NCBI GenBank assembly: GCA_020048155.1
Contig: JAIFMY010000230.1
Location: forward strand, 1-36,688
DNA from: Bacteroidota bacterium
GTDB lineage: Bacteria; Bacteroidota; Bacteroidia; Bacteroidales; DYOH01
DNA length: 36,688 nucleotides
Reading direction: 5' to 3'
Positions 1-7,837 of the stretch are shown here, piece after piece. How positions within the stretch are numbered: position 1 is the stretch's first letter; the number at the start of each line of letters is the position of its first letter. The notes below the pieces were generated by a model that saw only the letters and a list, made by a program, of their open reading frames with translations, was not told the origin of the DNA and searched no databases. The position numbers and the translations under genes are program-made.

Positions 1-266
1 GTGCGTTGTCCCCACAAATCTTTTCTAAACTGATCCTCATTCCCTAGGTAGACGCCACTGCCAGAAGGTTTTACAATGTATTCATTTGACTCAGTCTGCT
101 TGTTTTTTTTCACTTGAACATTGATGAAAAACCAAAACATTTTTTCTGGTTTCATACCGGGTTCTAATTCGTCATCTTCTTGAGAATGTGATGTATTCAC
201 TCCTCCCCACAATCCGAATACCACCAGGTAATTTATTAAAATGAATAGCTTAACTAATTTGTTCAT
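1..266 (-). CDS. Secreted protein of unknown function, partial (3' end cut by window edge)
   Basis: An open minus-strand frame starts at the ATG at 266 and runs without a stop to the left edge, giving 88 codons. The first 28 or so residues look like a signal peptide: MNKLVKL, then a hydrophobic stretch (FILINYLVVFGLWGG) followed by a polar, acidic segment (QEDDELEPG). The mature part visible here includes MFWFFINVQVKKNK and KPSGSGVYLG. I do not recognise the family. It is divergent from the gene at 439, with 172 bases between them. It is probably exported to the periplasm or outer membrane, but no lipobox or sorting domain can be seen, and the C-terminus is missing. Confidence 0.6.
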   Translation of the reverse strand, partial: MNKLVKLFILINYLVVFGLWGGVNTSHSQEDDELEPGMKPEKMFWFFINVQVKKNKQTESNEYIVKPSGSGVYLGNEDQFRKDLWGQR

Positions 267-438
267 GGTTATACATTTTTTATAAAATCCGCAAAAAATA
301 TGCCGTTATACTTTACTTTTTGAATGCAGGTTATATATTTTTATTTATCCTAACTTCCAATTCAATTTTTATTTCACTATTATTGACCTCACTTTGCAAA
401 GTATTCATTATTTTCGCAATGTTTAACTTTCAATCCAT

Positions 439-930
439 ATGGTCATAAACAAATGGTCTATTGTGTTTAATAGCAAAATAGATAACCAAATTTCAAAAAT
501 CCACCCCAAAGATATAGCCTTTTATCATTTGCCTCAACTTAAAAGTATGGCAAATATTAGCGAAAATTTAAAAAATACATGTAATGTTTGCCAAGACAAT
601 ATGTTGAGGCTCGATGAAATCTGTGAGGAATTGCCGGATATGATGCAAGGCAGTATTTCAGGCAGGAAAAAATATGAACTTGCTTTTTTCAACATAGAAA
701 AGCATATCATGAGACATCATGGTTACCGTAAACCGAACTACTACTTAGCTAATGGCACTTTTGCCGGTATGATTGCTGGAGGCATGTTAGGCTTTATTAT
801 TGGCTATTTTTATTTCGAGGGATGGATATTGCAGCCCATTATTATATTATCCGTTTTGTTTTTGGGAGCGGGCAGGTTCTGGGGGTATTTGCGAGATAAG
901 CAACAAGAAAAAAGTAAACTAATCATATAA
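439..930 (+). CDS. Small membrane protein of unknown function with a CxxC motif
   Basis: This 163-residue protein has a soluble N-terminal part of about 105 residues and two probable membrane helices near residues 107-125 and 129-147, with a short basic tail. The soluble part holds Cys48 and Cys51 (TCNVCQ), a further Cys62, and histidines at 30, 88, 93 and 94. That could form a small metal site, but this is inference. The helix region is glycine-rich (GGMLGFIIG). The stop codon is 14 bases from the start of the downstream prolyl oligopeptidase gene, so the two are probably co-transcribed. I do not recognise a named family. It is a real gene by length, composition and spacing. Confidence 0.65.
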   Translation: MVINKWSIVFNSKIDNQISKIHPKDIAFYHLPQLKSMANISENLKNTCNVCQDNMLRLDEICEELPDMMQGSISGRKKYELAFFNIEKHIMRHHGYRKPNYYLANGTFAGMIAGGMLGFIIGYFYFEGWILQPIIILSVLFLGAGRFWGYLRDKQQEKSKLII

Positions 931-944
931 AATACGTAACTCAA

Positions 945-3086
945 ATGAATAAATGGAACCTTTTAATTGTAATAGCAACTTTCAATTTGCTTTCATGTAA
1001 TATGCAGACAGAAAAGGTATATATACCGGTAACATATCCGGTTACCCAAAAAACAGACACAATAGATACCTATTTTGGTGTACAAGTTGCTGACCCTTAC
1101 AGGTGGCTCGAAGACGATCTTTCTGAACAAACAAAAGATTGGGTGAAACAACAAAACGAGGCTACTTTTGGATATTTAAAACAAATACCTTATCGAGATC
1201 TTGTTGCCGAACGTATTACTAAAATGTGGAATTTTGAAAGATTTTCGGCTCCTTATCGCAAAGCCGGAAAATATTTTTATTCTTACAACGATGGACTCAA
1301 AAATCAGTCAGTGCTTTATGTTACCGATAATTTGGATCAGAAAGGAAAAGTTTTGCTAGACCCTAATGCTTTGGCGGCAGATGGTACTTCTGCCCTCACA
1401 GGATATTCCGTTTCGGAAGACGGGAAATATCTGGCATACAGCATTTCTAAAGGCGGATCTGACTGGAATGAAATATTCGTAAAAAATATTGCTTCAGGTA
1501 AAGATACTACTGACAATCTGAAATGGGTCAAATTCTCTGGAATGTCTTGGTACAACGATGGTTTCTACTATAGTCGATACGAAGAACCAAAAGCAAGTGC
1601 CCTCTCTGAGAAAAATTCAGCACAAAAAATATATTACCACAAAATTGGTACTTCACAAGATAAAGATGTGCTAGTATTTCAGCCTGATGGTGATGTACAA
1701 CGTTTTTATAGTGCTGGTGTCACTCAAGACAAATCATATCTCATAGTAAGTGAATCTGAATCTACTTCAGGCAACAATTTTAGAATCAAAGATTTAAACG
1801 ATCCGAAATCGGAGTTTATTCAAGTAGCCAAAGGCTTTGATTCAGACTATCAGGTTATTGACCATCTGAATGGTAAATTGATTGTACTCACCAATCATAA
1901 AGCACCCATGTACAAGTTGGTTGCCATAGATCCTAAAAACCCGGGTGAAGCCAATTGGACAGATTTTGTAGCCCAAAAAGAGTATGTACTAACCGATGTG
2001 TCTGTTAGCCAAAAGCTTATTTTCCTATCGTATCTGAAGGATGCCAAAAGTTATGTTGAAATTTTGGATCTGGACGGTAAATTCCTCAAGTCACTTGAGC
2101 TGCCCGGAATTGGCACTGTAGGTGGAATATCAGTAAATAAAGATGAGAATTTTGGATTCTATTCATTCTCTTCATTCACTGTGCCTTCCGTCATTTTTAA
2201 ATACGATTTCGAGAAAGGAACATCTGAAGTGTACAAACAACCTAAAATTGATTTTAATTTTACTGAATATGAGACTACTCAGGTGTTTTACCCAAGTAAA
2301 GACGGTACACAGATTCCAATGTTTCTGGTATACAAAAAGGGCTTAAAACTCAATGGTAAAAATCCGGTTTGGCTCTATGGTTATGGTGGCTTCAACATCA
2401 GTCTTACCCCTTCATTTTCGGTATCACGTTTGGTTTGGCTCGAAAATGGCGGTATTTTTGCCATGCCTAACATAAGAGGTGGTGGTGAGTATGGCGAGAA
2501 GTGGCACGAAGCGGGTACAATACTCCAGAAACAAAATGTATTTGATGACTTCATTGGGGCAGCTGAATACTTGATAATGCAAGAATATACATCCGCCGGA
2601 AATATTGCCGTTCATGGAGGTTCTAATGGTGGCCTGCTAGTAGGTGCAGTTACAAACCAACGTCCTGAACTTTTTGGTGTGGCTATTCCTGCTGTAGGGG
2701 TTTTAGATATGCTCAGATACCACAAATTTACTATCGGTTGGGCCTGGGCTACAGACTATGGTACCAGCCAAAACGAAGAGCAGTTTAACTATCTGTTCAA
2801 ATACTCTCCGCTTCACAATATTGATGGTTACAAGAAATATCCAGCCATACTGGTCACTACTGGCGATCACGACGATCGCGTAGTTCCTGCGCATTCGTTC
2901 AAGTACATAGCTACTCTGCAAGAAAAGTACAAAGGACTAAATCCTATGCTTATACGAATAGAAACTATGGGTGGGCATGGCGCCGGAAAACCTACTGCCA
3001 AAGTGATAGAAGAAGCAGCTGATATGTATTCTTTCGCATTTTATAATCTTGGCATCCAACCTATTTATAAAGCAGAAAATAAATAA
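945..3086 (+). CDS. Prolyl oligopeptidase family serine peptidase (S9A), probable lipoprotein
   Basis: The 713-residue protein has the two parts of S9A prolyl oligopeptidases: a propeller-like N-terminal half starting with DPYRWLED, a typical family opening, and a C-terminal alpha/beta hydrolase domain. The nucleophile motif GGSNGG puts the catalytic serine at residue 560. The catalytic aspartate lies in GDHDDRVVP (about 640-648) and the histidine in GGHGAGKPTAK near the C-terminus. The family cleaves short proline-containing peptides after proline. The start MNKWNLLIVIATFNLLSC gives a short hydrophobic leader ending in a lipobox-like LLSC, so the enzyme is probably a lipoprotein facing the periplasm. 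It follows a small membrane protein by 14 bases and is followed by a G/C-rich hairpin terminator. Confidence 0.93.
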   Translation: MNKWNLLIVIATFNLLSCNMQTEKVYIPVTYPVTQKTDTIDTYFGVQVADPYRWLEDDLSEQTKDWVKQQNEATFGYLKQIPYRDLVAERITKMWNFERFSAPYRKAGKYFYSYNDGLKNQSVLYVTDNLDQKGKVLLDPNALAADGTSALTGYSVSEDGKYLAYSISKGGSDWNEIFVKNIASGKDTTDNLKWVKFSGMSWYNDGFYYSRYEEPKASALSEKNSAQKIYYHKIGTSQDKDVLVFQPDGDVQRFYSAGVTQDKSYLIVSESESTSGNNFRIKDLNDPKSEFIQVAKGFDSDYQVIDHLNGKLIVLTNHKAPMYKLVAIDPKNPGEANWTDFVAQKEYVLTDVSVSQKLIFLSYLKDAKSYVEILDLDGKFLKSLELPGIGTVGGISVNKDENFGFYSFSSFTVPSVIFKYDFEKGTSEVYKQPKIDFNFTEYETTQVFYPSKDGTQIPMFLVYKKGLKLNGKNPVWLYGYGGFNISLTPSFSVSRLVWLENGGIFAMPNIRGGGEYGEKWHEAGTILQKQNVFDDFIGAAEYLIMQEYTSAGNIAVHGGSNGGLLVGAVTNQRPELFGVAIPAVGVLDMLRYHKFTIGWAWATDYGTSQNEEQFNYLFKYSPLHNIDGYKKYPAILVTTGDHDDRVVPAHSFKYIATLQEKYKGLNPMLIRIETMGGHGAGKPTAKVIEEAADMYSFAFYNLGIQPIYKAENK

Positions 3087-3109
3087 GGAAATCTTACTAT
3101 ATTATTGTG

Positions 3110-3150
3110 TCCCCCCCATTTAGTGTGAGCTATTTGGGGGGATTTTGTTT
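3110..3150 (+). terminator. Rho-independent-like terminator after the prolyl oligopeptidase gene
   Basis: A run of T plus C residues at 3110-3116 can pair with the G run and A at 3136-3142, a 7-bp G/C stem with a loop of about 19 bases. A T-rich tract (TTTTGTTT) follows at once. The large loop makes it weaker than the other terminators in this window. Confidence 0.5.
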
Positions 3151-3193
3151 ACAAGTTTCTCTCAAATGCTAGGCATGACATTTTGTATTATTG

Positions 3194-3224
3194 TTTGGCA
3201 TTCATAGCATAAATTCTATTTTTG
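3194..3224 (+). promoter_or_regulatory. Bacteroidetes-type promoter for the deoxynucleoside kinase gene
   Basis: TTTG at 3194-3197, a 19-base spacer, then TATTTTTG at 3217-3224 match the Bacteroidetes -33/-7 pattern TTTG-N19-TAnnTTTG exactly. Transcription would start near 3231, about 43 bases before the ATG at 3274. Confidence 0.65.
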
Positions 3225-3273
3225 TTACCAAATCATCAGGTGAAACAGTATTGTACTATATATATGTAAGTAA

Positions 3274-3909
3274 ATGAAATATAATTATATAGCCATTGAG
3301 GGAGGCATAGGGGCCGGAAAAACATCACTTGCAACCCGTATGGCCGAAAAGAATGACGCTCGGCTTATACTCGAGCAGTTTGACGATAATCCATATTTGG
3401 AAAAATTTTACTCAGAACCTACTAAATTTGCATTCCATCTCGAATTGTCTTTCTTGTTGGATAGACAGCAACAACTGGCAACATTGCTTAATCAAGATGT
3501 GTTTAAAAAATTCTCTGTTGCTGATTATCATCTACTTAAATCCCTGGTTTTTGCTAAAATTACCCTCAATGAAGACGACTTCCTGCTATATCGGAGGATA
3601 TTTAACATGTTTTACAGTAGCATGCCGACCCCAGATTTGATGGTATATTTGTATCAGGAACCTGATAGGTTGTTACATAACATAAGCAATAGGGGGAGAG
3701 ATTATGAGAGGAACATATCAAAGGAGTACCTTGTGAATTTGCAAAAGAGCTACTTCGAGTATTTTAAGGAACACCCACATCAGAAAACCGTAATTATAGA
3801 CGTGACTAAAAGAGATTTTGTAAAGAATTCGTCTGATTATGAAGAGATTGAGTATATAATATTTAATACTAAATTTAATGAAGGAATTAACCGAATTTTA
3901 TTGGAATAA
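3274..3909 (+). CDS. Deoxynucleoside kinase (deoxyadenosine/deoxyguanosine kinase family)
   Basis: This 211-residue protein opens with a beta strand and P-loop (EGGIGAGKTS, residues about 9-18), typical of deoxynucleoside kinases. It goes on with the family motifs LLDRQQQL, VADYHLLKSLVFAKITL (bacterial dAK/dGK versions usually read SDYxxxKSLxFAxxTL), and RGRDYERNIS, the arginine-rich lid and ERS-like region. These enzymes phosphorylate deoxynucleosides to 5'-monophosphates in the cytoplasmic salvage pathway. The length is usual for the stand-alone enzyme; no folK (HPPK) fusion, seen in some Bacteroidetes, is present. It stands alone with its own promoter. Substrate preference (dA/dG versus dC) cannot be read from sequence by eye. 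Confidence 0.9.
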   Translation: MKYNYIAIEGGIGAGKTSLATRMAEKNDARLILEQFDDNPYLEKFYSEPTKFAFHLELSFLLDRQQQLATLLNQDVFKKFSVADYHLLKSLVFAKITLNEDDFLLYRRIFNMFYSSMPTPDLMVYLYQEPDRLLHNISNRGRDYERNISKEYLVNLQKSYFEYFKEHPHQKTVIIDVTKRDFVKNSSDYEEIEYIIFNTKFNEGINRILLE

Positions 3910-3973
3910 AGTAATAAAACTATTTAGATTGGATTGAAAAAGACGTACATTTGAAGTGAAAATGCAATATACA

Positions 3974-4004
3974 TTTGCTAATAACAAAAACATTGTTAGC
4001 TTTG
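3974..4004 (+). promoter_or_regulatory. Bacteroidetes-type promoter for the TPR lipoprotein gene
   Basis: TTTG at 3974-3977, a 19-base spacer, and TAGCTTTG at 3997-4004 fit the consensus exactly. The expected start is near 4011, about 37 bases upstream of the ATG at 4048. Two other TACATTTG sequences lie just upstream but without a well-spaced TTTG partner. Confidence 0.7.
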
Positions 4005-4047
4005 CAACGCAATGTAAGAATAATCTGTAATATAATTAATTTCAATT

Positions 4048-5817
4048 ATGAGAAGAATAATCGTTACCTACTTAGTTACTTTCTTGATGGCTTCGACCGT
4101 TTTGATAAGTTGCGGTGGATTAGACAAAATGGCCAAAGAGCCTGTTCCCGTGACTTGGAGTGTGAACCCATCACCACTTCAATTGCATGCCGACAGGGTA
4201 GCAGTGCAAATCAATGTGAGATTTCCTGCAGCGTATTTCGATAAAAAGGCTGTACTTGTTGTGCGACCTGTGCTTCGCTGGGAAGGTGGAGAAAAGGAAT
4301 TAAAACCTTTTACCCTTCAAGGTGAGTCAGTTACTGACAACAACAAAGTTATCCCTTTTGCTACCGGTGGCAGCTATACTTACAACGACACACTCAGTTA
4401 TGTGGATGCAATGCGTATATCACGCCTTGAGGTTTCTGTAAGAGCTTCATCTGCTGATAAAAGTGTTGACGTTCCTGCCGGAAAATTCGGCAAATTGGCC
4501 GATGGTGTTGTTACAACCCCTTTATTGGTAAAAGATGGAATGATGGTTGACAATGGTATTGGTGGTTTTGGTAAAACCATGAGTTTTTCATCTATGCTTC
4601 CTGGTACTTCTACAAAAGTTTACTCTGCTGATATTCAGTATGCACTTCAACAATCTAACGTTCGTACCGAAGAAACAAAACAAGAAGACCTTAAAAGTTT
4701 GCTAGCTTCTGTATTGATGGCTAAAGATGCAAATTTGGTTTTACAGAATATTGAAATATCAAGCTACGCATCGCCTGATGGCCCTTATGAACTCAACGAT
4801 GGTTTGTCTAAAAACAGAGGTAAATCAGCTTCTGATTTTGTTGATGGACAATTCAAGAAAAATAAAATCGAAGGATATAAAGACAAGATTACTAAAACTG
4901 AAACAGCTGAAGACTGGGCAGGTTTCCAAACTGAGCTCGACAAATCGAACATCAGAGATAAAGAACTTATACGTCGCGTACTTTCTATGTATTCAGATCC
5001 TATAGTTCGCGAACGCGAAATAAAAAACATGTCTGAAGCGTATACTGAATTGAAAACAGCTATTCTTCCAGTACTGCGCAGATCTAAACTGAACATCAAG
5101 TACGAAGCCAAAGCGTTTACCTCTGATGAGGTTATTTCTTTCGCCAAATCAAACCCTGATGCACTTTCTCAAGCTGAGCTTTTCTTTGCTGGTCAAAATG
5201 CTGCAAATACAGAAGATAAAATAGCTATATATAATACCTATATTTCTAAATATCCATCAGATTGGAAAGCTTACAACAATCTTGGTAATTTGTACATTGA
5301 GAAAGCAGACTTTGCCGCCGCAAAAACTAATCTTTTAAAAGCTAATGAAATGCAACCTAATACAGGTAGCGTTCTAAACAATCTTGGCGTGATTGCTATG
5401 GGTGAGAAAGATTATAACAAAGCTTATGACTATTTCAAATCTGCTAAAGGTGCTGGTGAAAATTCAATAGAAGTTAACCAAAATCTTGGTACTCTCCAGA
5501 TTATGAAAGCCGAATACAATGAAGCTGTTTCTAACTTTGGTGGTATCAAATCTTTCAATGCTGCATTGGCTCAACTTATGAGTGGTGATGCTGCTGCTGC
5601 TGCTTCGACCATAGCTGAAGTTGAAAAAACTAAAAAAGATGCTGCTGTTTATTACCTCCGCGCAGTTATTGGTGCTCGCCAAAACGAAGTGGATGTTGTA
5701 TACACAAATCTTCGCACTGCTATAAGCAAAGACGAGAAATGGAAAAACTATGCTAAAAATGATATGGAATTCCGTTTATTGTTCGAACTTCCTGATTTTA
5801 AAGCTTTGTTCCAGTAA
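4048..5817 (+). CDS. TPR-repeat lipoprotein with an OmpA-like middle region
   Basis: This 589-residue protein starts with a lipoprotein leader: MRRIIVTYLVTFLMASTVLISC, cysteine at about residue 22. After a beta-rich N-terminal part there is a region near residues 225-275 reading IEISSYASPDGPYELNDGLS followed by KNRGKSASDFV. This resembles the peptidoglycan-binding OmpA C-terminal domain (GYTSPEG...N..LSxxRAxxV), although shuffled and extended. Residues about 405-490 hold tetratricopeptide units (WKAYNNLGNLYIEKADFAAA, then SVLNNLGVIAMGEKDYNKA). The family is common in Bacteroidetes genomes and is thought to sit in the cell envelope; its exact role is unknown to me. A strong terminator follows. 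It appears to be a single-gene unit with a good promoter. Confidence 0.85.
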   Translation: MRRIIVTYLVTFLMASTVLISCGGLDKMAKEPVPVTWSVNPSPLQLHADRVAVQINVRFPAAYFDKKAVLVVRPVLRWEGGEKELKPFTLQGESVTDNNKVIPFATGGSYTYNDTLSYVDAMRISRLEVSVRASSADKSVDVPAGKFGKLADGVVTTPLLVKDGMMVDNGIGGFGKTMSFSSMLPGTSTKVYSADIQYALQQSNVRTEETKQEDLKSLLASVLMAKDANLVLQNIEISSYASPDGPYELNDGLSKNRGKSASDFVDGQFKKNKIEGYKDKITKTETAEDWAGFQTELDKSNIRDKELIRRVLSMYSDPIVREREIKNMSEAYTELKTAILPVLRRSKLNIKYEAKAFTSDEVISFAKSNPDALSQAELFFAGQNAANTEDKIAIYNTYISKYPSDWKAYNNLGNLYIEKADFAAAKTNLLKANEMQPNTGSVLNNLGVIAMGEKDYNKAYDYFKSAKGAGENSIEVNQNLGTLQIMKAEYNEAVSNFGGIKSFNAALAQLMSGDAAAAASTIAEVEKTKKDAAVYYLRAVIGARQNEVDVVYTNLRTAISKDEKWKNYAKNDMEFRLLFELPDFKALFQ

Positions 5818-5837
5818 CAAATATTTACTTTACAAAC

Positions 5838-5866
5838 AAAAGGGGGACTTTCAATCCCCCTTTTTT
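5838..5866. terminator. Bidirectional terminator between convergent genes
   Basis: A perfect 10-bp stem pairs 5838-5847 (AAAAGGGGGA) with 5855-5864 (TCCCCCTTTT) around a 7-base loop. T runs follow in both directions. The stop codon of the minus-strand methyltransferase lies in the loop, so one hairpin ends both transcripts. Confidence 0.75.
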
Positions 5867-6396
5867 ATTTTCATCATCTTGGTGTATATATCCCATATCA
5901 CTATACCTGCACTCACCGAAATATTGAATGAGTGTTTAGTTCCGAATTGAGGAATTTCTATCACTGTATCGCATATGTTTATTACTTGCTGCTGAACCCC
6001 TTTTATTTCATGGCCAAAAATGAGTGCATATTTGACGTTTGGTGTTGGTATAAATTCATCAAGATAGGTGCTGCCTGCTACTTGTTCAATACCAATTATT
6101 TTATATCCCATCATTCGTGCTTTTCCTACTGCATCTTCAGTTTTATCGAAATATTCCCAATGCACAGTTTCGGTTGCGCCAAGTGCTGTTTTATGTATTT
6201 CATTGTTAGGGGGAGTCGCTGTGATACCACATAAATAAATGCTTTCTATTCTGAATGCATCTGATGTTCGAAATACTGAGCCTATGTTGTTGAGACTTCT
6301 TACATTGTCCAGTATTAGGATTAATCCAGTCTTATCAGCATGCTTAAATTCCTCTTTACTTATTCGTTTTAGGTCGTCGATCGATAATTTTTTCAT
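5851..6396 (-). CDS. TrmH/SpoU-family RNA 2'-O-methyltransferase
   Basis: The protein (181 residues from the preferred start) carries the three SPOUT/SpoU motifs: LDNVRSLNNIGSVFRTSDAF (motif 1, with the catalytic-type arginine), IFGHEIKGV (motif 2), and IPQFGTKHSFNISVSAGIV (motif 3, the knot SAM-binding loop). These enzymes methylate the ribose 2'-OH of tRNA or rRNA. The open frame could begin at an ATG at 6414, six codons upstream, but MKKLSIDDLKRIS from the ATG at 6396 fits the family start better. It is short because it lacks the N-terminal L30e-like domain of RlmB/TsnR types. The target nucleotide is not deducible. It is convergent with the TPR lipoprotein gene. Confidence 0.87.
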   Translation of the reverse strand: MKKLSIDDLKRISKEEFKHADKTGLILILDNVRSLNNIGSVFRTSDAFRIESIYLCGITATPPNNEIHKTALGATETVHWEYFDKTEDAVGKARMMGYKIIGIEQVAGSTYLDEFIPTPNVKYALIFGHEIKGVQQQVINICDTVIEIPQFGTKHSFNISVSAGIVIWDIYTKMMKIKKGD

Positions 6397-6432
6397 ATTA
6401 CATAACCTTTTCATTTTGTATTTGGACTATTG

Positions 6433-6440
6433 CAAATGTA
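6433..6440 (-). promoter_or_regulatory. Candidate -7 box for the SpoU methyltransferase gene
   Basis: On the minus strand this reads TACATTTG, a perfect TAnnTTTG -7 element. A start near 6426 would leave a 30-base leader to the ATG at 6396. No TTG is found at the expected -33 spacing, so support is partial. Confidence 0.3.
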
Positions 6441-6498
6441 ACTTTTCTCTGAGTTATTTTTGATAAAGTCTGAAATACTAATTCTACATCGATTGATG

Positions 6499-6529
6499 TT
6501 TGCATATTCGGTTTTAAAGATTAAATTTG
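6499..6529 (+). promoter_or_regulatory. Bacteroidetes-type promoter for sucC
   Basis: TTTG at 6499-6502, a 19-base spacer and TAAATTTG at 6522-6529 give an exact consensus. The predicted start near 6536 leaves a leader of about 19 bases before the ATG at 6555. Confidence 0.7.
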
Positions 6530-6554
6530 AAACAAAATTTAAAATAAAAGCGGA

Positions 6555-7742
6555 ATGAATCTTCATGAATATCAAGGCAAATCCATATTAAAAAAATATG
6601 GTGTAGCAGTGCAGGAGGGCATTGTAGCAAATACACCGGAAGAAGCGGTAGAAGCAGCTAATCTTTTGCAGCAGCAAACCGGTACCGGATGGTGGGTTGT
6701 TAAAGCTCAAATACATGCTGGTGGACGTGGTAAAGGCGGCGGTGTAAAGCTTGCTAAAAGTTTGGATGATGTCAAAAACATATCTGAGAAAATTATTGGC
6801 ATGCAGCTTATTACACCTCAAACAGGCCCCGAGGGTAAAAAAGTACATAAAATACTTATTGCTCAGGATGTATATTATCCGGGTGTATCTGAAACCAAGG
6901 AATATTATATGAGTGTATTGCTAGACCGTGCTCGTGGCAGAAATACTATTATGTATTCGCCGCAGGGTGGTATGGATATTGAGAAAGTAGCTGAAGAAAC
7001 ACCACATCTTATATTCAAAGAAGAAGTAGATCCTTCTGCAGGACTTCAAGGTTTTCAAGCAAGACGTATTGCATTCAATCTGGGATTGAGCGGAAAAGCT
7101 TTTAAAGAAATGACTTCTTTTGTAGCATCGTTATACAATGCTTATGTGCATACTGATGCAGCCCTGTTTGAAATTAATCCGGTATTAAAAACCTCTGATG
7201 ATAGAATTTTGGCTGTAGATGCCAAAGTTAGTATAGATGATAATGCGCTTTTTCGCCATGCAGATTATGCGGATATGCGTGATTTAAATGAAGAAGATCC
7301 TACTGAAATTGAAGCGGGTAAGTTTAATCTCAACTTTGTGAAATTAGATGGCAATGTAGGTTGCATGGTTAATGGCGCGGGTCTTGCTATGGCTACCATG
7401 GATATCATAAAACTTTCCGGAGGTGAACCTGCTAACTTTTTGGATGTGGGTGGCACTGCCAATGCAACTACAGTTGAAGCCGGTTTTAGAATCATCCTGA
7501 AAGATCCTAACGTAAAAGCCATACTCATTAACATATTTGGTGGTATAGTTCGTTGCGATCGCGTTGCCCAAGGTGTTGTAGATGCTTACAAAGCTATTGG
7601 AGAAATAAATGTGCCTGTTATTGTCAGACTTCAGGGGACCAATGCACAGGAGGGAAAAGAACTCATTGACCATTCAGGTTTGAAAGTACATTCTGCCATT
7701 ACACTCATGGAAGCTGCCGAAAAAGTGAAACAGGTTGTATAA
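6555..7742 (+). CDS. sucC: Succinyl-CoA ligase (ADP/GDP-forming) subunit beta
   Basis: The 395-residue protein begins [17 protein letters not shown], the classic SucC opening, and has the ATP-grasp fold across residues 1-240. The segment [20 protein letters not shown] is the nucleotide-binding strand/loop. [16 protein letters not shown] and [18 protein letters not shown] are the C-terminal ligase motifs, the latter being the succinyl-CoA synthetase signature. It interconverts succinyl-CoA + ADP/GDP + phosphate and succinate + ATP/GTP in the TCA cycle, together with an alpha subunit (SucD). No sucD is next to it here: the next gene is on the opposite strand and unrelated, so the subunits are encoded apart, as in several Bacteroidetes. 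The length is standard. Confidence 0.97.
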   Translation: MNLHEYQGKSILKKYGVAVQEGIVANTPEEAVEAANLLQQQTGTGWWVVKAQIHAGGRGKGGGVKLAKSLDDVKNISEKIIGMQLITPQTGPEGKKVHKILIAQDVYYPGVSETKEYYMSVLLDRARGRNTIMYSPQGGMDIEKVAEETPHLIFKEEVDPSAGLQGFQARRIAFNLGLSGKAFKEMTSFVASLYNAYVHTDAALFEINPVLKTSDDRILAVDAKVSIDDNALFRHADYADMRDLNEEDPTEIEAGKFNLNFVKLDGNVGCMVNGAGLAMATMDIIKLSGGEPANFLDVGGTANATTVEAGFRIILKDPNVKAILINIFGGIVRCDRVAQGVVDAYKAIGEINVPVIVRLQGTNAQEGKELIDHSGLKVHSAITLMEAAEKVKQVV

Positions 7743-7764
7743 ACCTATAGTTGCTCAAAATATA

Positions 7765-7799
7765 AAACCCCCGAAAAACTTCGGGGGTTTATTTTTTTC
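7765..7799. terminator. Strong bidirectional terminator between sucC and the S74 gene
   Basis: A perfect 11-bp stem pairs 7765-7775 (AAACCCCCGAA) with 7780-7790 (TTCGGGGGTTT) around a 4-base loop, followed by a T-rich tract on the plus strand and TTTTATATTTT on the minus strand. It lies between two convergent genes. Confidence 0.88.
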
Positions 7800-7837
7800 A
7801 GAAAGCTAGAATTTTCGATTCGTTTACCGGATTTTTA

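Noticed and set aside
285-300. TATTTTTTG sequence upstream of the left-edge gene on the minus strand
   Set aside because: The element has a three-base gap (TA-N3-TTTG) and no spaced TTG, so it is not a good promoter match.
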